In this document: piece after piece, positions 56,013-64,000 of the stretch
Layout of the letters: the number at the start of each line of letters is the position of its first letter
Position numbering within the stretch: position 1 is the stretch's first letter
Assembly: GCA_004431415.1 (NCBI GenBank)
Contig: QPMI01000453.1
Coordinates: 248,001-312,000, forward strand
From: Cyanophora paradoxa
Lineage: Eukaryota; Glaucocystophyceae; Cyanophorales; Cyanophoraceae
Direction of reading: 5' to 3'
Length of the DNA stretch: 64,000 nt
The notes under the pieces: model-generated
Told to the model about the DNA's origin: nothing
Database searches by the model: none
The model's input: the letters and a program-made list of their open reading frames with translations, nothing else
Program-made: the position numbers and the translations under genes

Positions 56013-58506
56013 CTAGCCTGCAGTGTCCGGCGCAGGCGTTGGAGTACTAGTCCCGGATCCGACGTCGGCGCCGGCGCCGGCGGCCCGCGGGCGGCCCTCC
56101 CGCTCGGGTACGTCGGCGAAGAAACGCGCGAGGCTCGCCTCGGTCGTGGGCCGGATGGAGAGGGCGGCGGCCAGGGCCCGGTACTCCCGCAGGGCCCGCG
56201 CGCGCTGGGCGGCCGAGGCGCCCCGCAGCGCCCGGATCAGGATGTTCTTGGGCGTCCTGGCCCCGCGAAGCCCAAGTCAGAGCGCTATCGGTCTGTATAA
56301 AGAGCGGGGCTTACCCCTCCATGTCGATGAACTCGCACACCTGCGTCCTGGGGGCGGCGGCGGTAGAGTGAGCGCAGGCAGATCGGGACAGCAGCGCTGC
56401 AGTAGAGGCGGGACCAGCGCACGTGTAGCCGGCGGCGGTGAGGAGGGCGGCGCGGGCGGCGTCCGTCGCGAGGGCCGCGACGCGCTCCTTGAGGATGCCG
56501 TGCCGCAGGAGGGCCCCCAGCGGCTCGCTGCGGATCTGCCCCAGGGCCTCCTTCTGGCAGCAGGGCACGGCGAGGATGGCCGCCGCGCCCCACTCCACCG
56601 CCTGCGCCAGCGCCGCGTCCGTCGCCGTGTCGCACGCGTGCAGGCTGCGCTCCGCTCAGATCAGATCGGATCGGATCGGATCAGATCAGATCAAATTGGA
56701 TCGGATCGGATCACCTGACGACCATGTCGACGGGGCCCCCCGCGCCCCCCTCGAAGGACTGTATGTCCCCCGTGTGGAACCGCAAGTCCGGCCACGTACC
56801 CAGCGCCTTCGATAAAGCCCTGCGGGGGTTTTTTTTTTTGGGGGGGGGGTACGGTGAACAAAAAGCGGGGGAGGGGGTACAGGGGTACGCAAAGTTGAGC
56901 GCACTCGCAGCCCTCGACGACGTCGCGCTTCAGGTCGACGCCCTCGACGCGGACGGGTAGGCCCATTACGCTCGAGAGGTAGTGGAACAGCGCGAAGGCT
57001 GGGGACGGGTACGGGTATGCGGGGTGAGGGGCCGGGCCTGGCGGGGCGGGCCGAGGCTCAAGCTCGGGCTGCGCACTGAGGTAGGACTTCCCGCTGCCGA
57101 AGTCGATAATGCGGAGGGGGCGGGACCCGCCCGAGGCCTGCGTGCATGCACGAGAACTGAGGGGACAGGGGGGGGGGGGGGGAGGGGGGGTACCTCGGCG
57201 GCGCCCTGGAGGGCGGGCACGACGGCCCGCACGTGCTCGAGGAAGCGGTTTACCTGTGCCCCCCCGAGTTCGCCTCTACATTCGAGAGATTCAAGAAGGA
57301 TGGGGAAATCGAACCTGTCTGAACTTGTCGTACTTGGCTTTGACGACGCGCCCCTCGGCCGTCATCACGCCTGAGGCCCCGCGGCGTCGGCTTCGACGCG
57401 GCGAAGGAGGCTAATTTGATTGCGAAGGCCGAGGCGGCGACTACGGACCGAGGTGGACGAGAAAGGGCACGGGCTCGCCCTCCCTCAGGATGTGCTCCTT
57501 GCTGCGGTCGTGCTGCAGGCCGACGGACAGGGCCGCCCGCCCGTCCTTGCCCTCCGCCGCCCCAGAACCCGCCGCCACCGCCACCGCCGCCGCCGCTTTT
57601 GTGGGCTTCTTCCGCGACAGCGTAGTCTGCCGTGGCGGGCTCAGATCTAATCTACAGCCGCGGCCGCAGCCCCAGCCGCAGATCGCGAAGAGGCAGACGC
57701 ACGCGGCCCGTGCGGACGTTGCAAATGAAGTGCAGGTCGCTGGTCTCAGTGAAGAACTGCGGCGGCGTCCCGGCGGCGCACGCGCGTGCGTGAGAAACGC
57801 ATCTGGAAGGGTGCGCGGGGTTGGTCTGCACCTGCCCCTGCTTGAACTCGTCCAGAAGGAGCCTTCGGAGTACATCCCGAGCCTCGGGAAGGCTGTAGTT
57901 CTTCGTGATGACCTGCCGCGGAGCCGTACCTAAGCCCCGCCGCGTACGGAAGGAGCGAGGGGCGTGCGTACGCGCGTCCCGCAGTAGTGCATGAACTGCA
58001 GCGCGACCTGCGAGAGCATCAGAGCTCGCGAGGGCGCGGGCGCTTGCGATCCGACTCGCCCCGCTCTTGATCAGCACAGGCCTCAGCGTGACCCGCTTGC
58101 ACTCCGCCTTCTTGTCCCGCGGGTCCCCGAGCGAGGCCGAGACGAGCTGCGGGGTCGAGTCCGCTGCCGTCGCAACTACCGACTCGAGAATCTGCTCCAC
58201 CGCCTGCTCGAGCTCGGCCGCGGCCTGCTGCTTAGGCTGTTCGCCGCTCCCCAGCGTCTTGTTCGCCGCAGCGCTGCTGCTCGCCTGTGCGATCCCGGCG
58301 CTCCATCTCGGAGTGAAGTGGAGTGCTACGCCGAAGAAGCTCCCGCGCGCTCGGGCTCGCGCGGCCGCGGCCGGGATCGCGCACCGCCTCCGCGCCGCAG
58401 GGACGACCCGGGCGGGCTGGGCGAAGGCGAGCGCTGATCCGCACGCCGTCAGCCTCCGGAGCGCCATCGGCGACCCGGAGGCTCCCACAAAGCCAAGGAT
58501 CGGCAT
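56013..58506 (-). CDS. Class I SAM-dependent methyltransferase (bacterial-type, Methyltransf_25/METTL25-like), N-terminal targeting extension
   Basis: Multi-exon gene. Conserved order: VTLRPVLIKSG; ITKNYSLPEARDVLRRLLL; FFTETSDLHFICNVRTGRV; EHILREGEPVPFLVHLG; GVMTAEGRVVKAKYDKFRQ-VNRFLEHV; SAM motif I LRIIDFGSGKSYLS (57115-57080) continuing ALFHYLSSVMG; VEGVDLKRDVVEGCE; SLHACDTATDAALAQAVEWG; ILAVPCCQKEALGQI; LRHGILKERVAALATDA; and CEFIDMEG-TPKNILIRALRG. The acidic VDLKRD and the ACDTATD/PCC motifs are characteristic of a mainly bacterial methyltransferase family annotated only as SAM-dependent; the substrate is unknown. The ATG at 58506 begins MPILGFVGASGSPMALRRLT, basic and Ser/Ala-rich with Phe at position 6, compatible with plastid or mitochondrial import (inference). 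Stop TAG at 56013. A GATCG-rich repeat and two oligo-C tracts lie in introns. Confidence 0.8.
56655..56715. repeat. GATC(G/A)-type simple repeat in methyltransferase intron
   Basis: About ten GATCAGATCGGATCG-like pentameric units lie in an intron just before (coding sense) the SLHACDTATD exon. Confidence 0.8.
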
Positions 58507-58548
58507 CGACGAAGTCACGAAGAGAGGAGGGGGGTGCCAGATCGAAAG
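58507..58548. promoter_or_regulatory. Very short divergent promoter, methyltransferase / DOHH
   Basis: Only 42 bp lie between the two start codons. At least one transcript must therefore have almost no 5' UTR, or the transcription units overlap at their 5' ends. Confidence 0.5.
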
Positions 58549-60031
58549 ATGGCGGGCGACGAGGAGATGGCGGCGGCGGGGGTCCCGGATCTGGCGGTGA
58601 TTGCAGAGCTGAAGGCTAAGCTCGTTGATAGGAGTCGGCCGCTGTCGGAGCGAATGCGCACAGTGTTCTCGCTCCGGAACCTGCCCTGCCCGGTAGCTAT
58701 CGCGCCGTCCGCGCGCGGGGGGCTCGTGGAGCGCTAGCTTTGCTTTTTCCATGCTAACTAGGCCCTGCAGGACTCGGTGGATGCGCTCGCGGCGGCGCTG
58801 GACGACGAGTCCGCACTCCTGAAGCACGAGCTGGCGTACTGCATGGGCCAGATGCGGGAAGTGCACGCAATACCAGTCCTGACCCGCGTGTTGCGCGATG
58901 TGAAGGAGGACGCGATGGTCCGGCACGAGGCGGCCGAGGCGCTGGTGCGCGGCACACGCTGCCCTCGTGCTGGGCCCGAGCTGATGCGCGCGGTGCGCAG
59001 GGCGCTATCGGGGATCCGTCGGTGCTCGGCGTGCTCGAAGAGTACGCGAAGGACCCGATCGTGGAGGTGGCCGAGACCTGCCAGATTGCGGTCGCGAAGC
59101 TGCGGCACGAGCAGTCCGCGAAGGGCGGCCCCGACGCCGGCGAGAAGTCCGAGATCTTCCATTCCGTTGACCCCGCACCGCCGTGCAAGCCCGCGGTCCG
59201 TCCTCCCCGCGCCCCGCCCGGTCCCTGCGTATCGAGTCCCGCGCAGACGACCGAGGAGCTGCGAGCGCTGCTGCTGGACAAGAGCCGGCCCCTGTTCGAG
59301 CGGTACAGGGCTATGTTCGCGCTCCGGAACAAGAACGACGAGCCGGCGACCCTCGCGCTGTGCGACGGCTTCGACGACGGCAGCGCTCTCTTCCGGCACG
59401 AGATTGCGTGCGTCCGCCCGCGCTCCTCCTTAGATCCAGAGACCTTAGACGATCATAATGTGCTTCATATCGATCGTCCGAGAGGAGTCACCACTTAACT
59501 GAAGTGTCAAGAGTGTCAGCTTCTAGAAAACGCATCGCCGCTGCAAAAAGGACTAGGAAAGGAACGAAAAGGGACTTTACGGGCCCCTAACCTTGCCGGC
59601 ATCCCGCAGATACGTTCTGGGCCAGATGCAGCACGCGGCGGCGGTGCCGGCGCTCACGCGCGTCCTGCAGCGCGACGAGGAGGCACCCATGGTGCGACGC
59701 GCACCGGCCCGGCCCCGCCCCGCCCCGCTCGCGGCACCCGCCCACACGCTCGCGGCTCAGGTGAGGCACGAGGCGGCGGAGGCGCTGGGCGCGATCGCGG
59801 CGCCGGAGTCCCTCCCCCTCCTGGAGAAGTTCCGGAAGGACCACATGCCCGTCGTCTCGGACTCCTGCAAGGTCGCCCTGGGTACGCGGCCGCCCCTCTT
59901 CCCCGTGCCATCCTCCACTTCGTTCGAATTCGGGTCCCGCCACAGACATGCACGCGTACTACAACTCGGGAGAGTTCCAGTACGCCGACGTTGCCGTGGG
60001 CAAGGATTCCGGCGTCGTCCGCTCCCACTAG
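58549..60031 (+). CDS. DOHH: Deoxyhypusine hydroxylase (HEAT-repeat di-iron enzyme)
   Basis: DOHH completes hypusine on eIF5A by hydroxylating deoxyhypusine. Seven exons (58549-58692, 58771-58944, 59001-59195, 59247-59407, 59610-59691, 59761-59881, 59946-60031) give 320 residues, phase-consistent throughout. All four His-Glu metal-ligand motifs are present: [11 protein letters not shown] (58825), RHEAAEAL (58924), RHEIAYVLGQM (59397, over an intron) and [11 protein letters not shown] (59767). Two sets of HEAT-like repeats surround the linker [28 protein letters not shown] begins the second half. The C-terminus, with FQYAD, matches the family. Head-to-head with the methyltransferase gene. Confidence 0.96.
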
Positions 60032-61255
60032 CCCGCCGGCCTCGAACGCGCGTTTAGAATACGAATCGATTATACACAGTCACTACAAGTATTGTGCAAA
60101 GGGACGAGGGTAAAAGCAGGATGATGGGCTATACAGCTAGCGCTTGCGAGAAAGTTCGAAAGACGAGGAACTTGGTCTAGATCTAAACGGACAGATCTGA
60201 AATGAGGAGCTCGAAAAAGGAATCGATTTCCGCGTCGATCTCGTGCGGCCCCCGCATACGACGGCAGCCCGGCCTCCGGCCGCGGCATGCAGCGCGGCCG
60301 CAGCGCCTCTCCTGGCCACATTCGAGAGAGCTCTCCGTGTCCGGCCGCGGGCCGACGTAGTCTGCCCGCTTGCTCTGGCGGCTGGGGGCCGCCGTACGCG
60401 TCGCGTCCTCAGCTCGAGCGATCTCTGGGAGCTCAGCCGCGCCCTGAGCCCCGCGGCCGCGCCGCTGGCACCGTCCTCGCCCGCGGCCTCCGCAGTCTGC
60501 TCATGCGGACGTATCCGGAGTCAGTGATCGGAAAGGTTCGGATCAAATCGGGGAGTCGGCGCGAGACATACGCTCGGCGCGGGCGGGGTTCGCGTCTTGA
60601 TGGGCCGTCACGGGTGCGGCGAAGGCCTCGAAAGATCGTCCGCGTGCGTTCGGGCGGCTGCGGCTGACCGCAGCCGCGGGCGAGGGGCGGTTGCCAGTCA
60701 GGCTCTTCGGGAGGCAGCTGCAGAAGACGAATGCGTTCATTCTGGCGTATGCGCTGATCGGATATCGATGTTGGGCTGTTTCAAACTACGTTTCCGATTG
60801 GCGAAGGCGAGCTTGACGAGGTCGGCGGAAGGATAGCTTGGGTGCGGCGGCGCTGCAGCTGAGGGATGCTTGCTTGCTGCGGCTGTGCTCCCGGATCGAA
60901 CTGACGTCGGCGGACTGCGCGGTGTGCGCCATGCTCGGCCTTTTTAAGCAGGGAGCGGGCGTGGGGCGTGCCGCTCGAGCGCGTGGGTGACGCAGCCGAA
61001 AAAAAAAGCGAATCGGCACGGTTAGGCGGGTGTGCCGCGTGCGCGCGCGGTTAACGTTCAGACGGCTGCGGCCCACAGGCCCCCAGCTGCAGCCTGGCAG
61101 GTGCCCGGTGCCTGGGCACTGCGGCAGGCTGGGCTCGAGTTCGTCGGATCGCATTTCATGATCGCTTAAACAGACCGTCGGGCTCCCCTAGGGCCAAGGG
61201 CGGAGCCTCGATCGGAGGGGGCGGGGCGGGGCGGGGCGGGGCGGGGCGGGCGGGG
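60032..61255. other. Gene-poor convergent interval between DOHH and CstF-77
   Basis: About 1.2 kb between two stop codons on opposite strands. Open frames are present but none has conserved motifs or plausible splicing. A 10-A run lies at 61000-61009 and a (GGGGC)n run at 61219-61250 adjoins the CstF-77 stop codon. No RNA gene recognised. Confidence 0.45.
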
Positions 61256-64000
61256 CTAGGCGCGGAACAGCTTTCGGGCGGCGTAGATGTCGACGGGCGG
61301 GGCGACGGGCCCGGCGAAGTCGTCGGGGCCGTCCTCCCCGGGCCGCTTGACGCCCCTCCGCCCCCCTGCGTCGGGGTACGTAAGAGGAGAGCGGAGAGGC
61401 GGGGGGAGGGAGGGAGGAGGCAAGCGCGCGCGCACCGGCGGTGGGGTTGTGGGGGTTGGGGTGGAGGAATGCGGGCGCGCCGGAGGGCACCCAGGCCAGG
61501 AGGGAGGTTACGATGGCGTCCACGTCGGGGCTGGGGAGCTCTGCGAACGAAGTGAGGGGGGGGGGACGAATCAAGGCGGGGAGGGGCGGGGCGGGGCAGG
61601 GCAGAGGAGCGCGGGGCGCGCACGGAGGAAGAGTTCGGGCTTGGGGAGGCCGGCGAGGAAGGACCCGAGGGGCTCGGGGATACCGAGGGGGCCGACAGCG
61701 GGGGCCGGGGCCGCTCCGGGTACCCCACCGGGCGCCAGTAGGGGGGGTACCCCGGGCGCGGGGAAGCCGGGGCGGTGCCCCGGGGGGGGCTGACCCAGCT
61801 GCGCTAGGATCTGGGCCTGGGTCTGGACGGGGGTGAGGCCCCCGAGGGGTACGACGGGGCGGGTGGGCCGGCCAGGGCGGCGGGGCCGGAGGAGGAGCCG
61901 GCGGGGCGGAGGCGGAGGAGGGGCGGGGGGGGCACGCGGGCCATCGCCGCTGTGAACTCGGCCATCGACTTCACGTCCGGGCGGGCCCCTTTCGCCGCTC
62001 CAGGGGACCGCCGCCGCCTCCGCCGCCGCCGCCGCCGCCGGCCCGCCCCGACGTGCTCGCCCGCAGCTGCGCCGCCGCGATCTCGCGTGTCGACGCCGCG
62101 CCCCGCGCTGGGGGTACAGTCCGTCAGCGGGGGGGGGGGTAGGACGAGCAGGGGGCGGAGGGGGGTACCTATGGAATCGGCCTCGGAGGGGGTACAGGGG
62201 AAGAGACCGCGGAAGCGGTACCGCTGCACGAGGACAGAGAGCCCCGAGAGATCTGCATTGAAAAACGGCTCAGGAAAAAAGGACACTGAAAAAAAGAAGC
62301 GGGGGTAGGCGCACCCTGGTCGGGGTACGCCTGCTGGCGCTTGTGCTCCGTGGCGATGACCGTGGCGAGGTCGCTCCCGACCGCGACCTGGGGGGGTAGG
62401 GGGGGTGGGGTGGGGGGGGGTAATGCGACGTCAAGACAAGAAGTCGGAGTCTATCCACCGCGGGCGCGCCCTGGCGCCTCGAAACGAAACCAAATCTCAA
62501 TCTTGAATCTAATCTCTCGACTCCTTGCCCCCCCCTTTGCCTGAACCCTTGACCCCCTTTGCCGACTCGTTGCCCCTTGCTTGCTTGACCTAATCTCGAC
62601 TCCTTGCCCCCCCTCTGCCTGACCCGCGCACCTCGAACTCTGCGTAGCGGCGCCAGAGGTCGGCGGCGCGCTCCCGGTCCTCCGGGCCCTCCAGCGCCTT
62701 CAGCACCCGCTGGAAGAGCACCCGCGCGTCTGCGGCGGGGCGGCGCGCGGATGAGACGCGAGCGGAGCCAGGAAAGGAAGAGAGGGGTAAGGTAGGGGAG
62801 TAATAGGTAATCGAGGTAATGGACTGCAAGCCGACGTAAGCCGAGCAGGGCCCCCGGCGCACTCTGCTCGTCGTTGAGCTTCTCGAGGAAGTCGACGTAC
62901 TCGCATATGAACGCCGGCTCGCGGATGAAGCGCTTGAGGCCCAGCTCGAAGATGTTGCGCGCGACCTGCGCGAAGGGAGGTGCGCAGTAAGAACGCTGGC
63001 GGATGTGGACAGTAAGAACGGGACTTGACTCTCTCTCTCTCTCACCTTTGGGTCCTTGTTCGTGGCGTACTCTTGGAGCGCTGTGGAGGAGGAGGAAGAG
63101 GAGGGGTTAGAGGAAAGAAGGAGGAGAAGAAGGGGCGAGGGTGCGAGGGGGGGCGGGGCGCGCCGGCGGCGGTGAAGACGTGGTGCGTGCAGGCGGTGGA
63201 CTTGCGTGCGCGGAGGAAGACGCGCCGCGCCGCCTCAACGCCCTCGGAGCGCCGTGCGAAGCGCATGTACTGCACGAAGACCAGCGGGCCGGCGCTCGTC
63301 TCCATAAGCTCCTCGTACACTTTGCGCGCCTCCTGCTCGTAGTAACCTTAATAGAAAGAAAGAAAGAAATCGAGGCAATGCTTAAGAAGAACGCACGTCA
63401 ATGTTCTTTCGGGACTCCTCGAAGTCGGCGTGGGCGAAGTGGAGGACGAGGCACTTGGGGAGGGCCTTGCGCGCCCGCACGTAGAAGTCGTGAGCGCGGT
63501 CCGGCAGGCCCTGCTCGGCGAAGTACGAGGCGGCCTCGTGCCAGACGTCGGGGTAGTGCCGGAGGAAGTTGAGGGCCTGGTTGTACGTCGCAAGCAGGCG
63601 CCGCGCGAGGCCGGCCGCGTCCAGCCGCTGCCAGTTGAGGCGCTCCCACGAGAGCAGCTTGCGCCACCTCTCGACCTGCGCGACCGCTGCTCAGGGACGG
63701 CCGCGGGGCGAGTGCGCGCGCGCGAGCGAGCCGACCTGCTGGAGGTCCCGAGGGGCGTCGCAGGGCGGGCGTGCGAGGAAGTCGAAGCGGATGCCCTCGC
63801 GCTGCGCCTTGCGGTCGCGCAGCACGAGCCGCGAGTGCGCGTACTTCTCGCGGTACTGGTCAAGCAGCGACTTGGCCAGCTGCTTGTTGGGCAGCGAGAG
63901 CTCGAACGCCTCGTAGTCGCGCCAGACCGTGTCCATGTTCACCATCGGCGAGACGAGGGCGCGCTGGTAGGCCCGCCGCACGGCCAGGACCTTCGCGGGC
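61256..64000 (-). CDS. CSTF3: CstF-77 / Rna14 (Suf, HAT-repeat) 3' part; 5' end outside window
   Basis: CstF-77 is the HAT-repeat scaffold of the cleavage stimulation factor in mRNA 3'-end processing. Partial: coding runs in from beyond 64000. Blocks in order: SPMVNMDTVWRDYEAFELS (63945-63890), KYAHSRLVLRDRK, LARRLLATYNQALNFLRHYP (near 63600), DVWHEAASYFAEQGLPDRAH, CLVLHFAHADFEESRKN, KVYEELMETSAGPLVFVQYM, FARRSEGVEAARRVFLRARK (near 63230), NARVLFQRVLKALEGPEDRE (near 62710), SDLATVIATEHKRQQAYPDQ (near 62355) and VQRYRFRGLFPCTPSEADSI (near 62215). A Pro-rich region and the C-terminal VDIYAARKLFRA to TAG at 61256 follow. The fit to animal CSTF3 is continuous over the HAT-C and monkeytail regions. 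Several introns contain GTACCC donors and C-runs. Confidence 0.93.

Overview
The window reads as nuclear DNA of a GC-rich, intron-dense photosynthetic protist. Coding exons are very GC-rich at third codon positions and are split by many short introns (about 40-200 bp). Intergenic stretches are more AT-rich. There is no bacterial operon structure. A gene for a PsbP-domain thylakoid-lumen protein has a plastid transit region that starts directly, with no signal peptide, which argues for a primary plastid. Its leader has a phenylalanine near the start, as in glaucophytes. A Cyanophora-like glaucophyte is my best guess, but that is inference. Gene models below were assembled by eye from conserved protein motifs and splice phase. 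Five are phase-consistent from start to stop: the LOG-family protein, BTB protein, LRRC51, RER1 and DOHH.

Layout. Positions 1-9660 are two arms of a large imperfect palindrome around a spacer of about 0.86 kb. The arms carry the 3' ends of two convergent subtilisin-like (S8) protease genes. The right-hand gene is complete up to its catalytic domain and I9 prodomain (to about 12.7 kb). The left-hand one runs off the window. From 13.9 to 31.6 kb, minus strand, lies one very long gene for an SHPRH-type SNF2/RING/PHD helicase-ubiquitin ligase; its introns are loaded with different minisatellites. Divergent from it is a 15-exon gene for a large LOG-family Rossmann protein (31.6-35.1 kb), then the PsbP gene (35.5-36.9 kb). 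Two head-to-head paralogous genes for divergent dynamin-like GTPases follow (37.3-43.9 kb).

At 44.3-50.4 kb an LCAT/PSAT-type acyltransferase gene and its promoter region have been duplicated. The second copy is truncated and frameshifted (a pseudogene). A BTB/KCTD-like gene lies between the copies and LRRC51 lies beyond. Then come a TMEM39-family membrane protein, RER1, a bacterial-type SAM methyltransferase with an N-terminal targeting-like extension, deoxyhypusine hydroxylase (DOHH, head-to-head with the methyltransferase, 42 bp between start codons), and the 3' part of CstF-77 at the right edge.

Most genes are unrelated eukaryotic housekeeping functions: chromatin/DNA-damage ubiquitination, ER retrieval, eIF5A hypusination, mRNA 3'-end processing and lipid acyl transfer. 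Shared sequence-level features are more striking than shared pathways. These are frequent AG|GC-AG introns, donors of GTGCGC or GTACCC/GTACGC type, coding-strand oligo-C tracts before 3' splice sites, repeated use of short divergent promoters, and local duplication (palindrome, GTPase pair, acyltransferase tandem copy). No rRNA, tRNA, CRISPR or recognisable transposase was seen.
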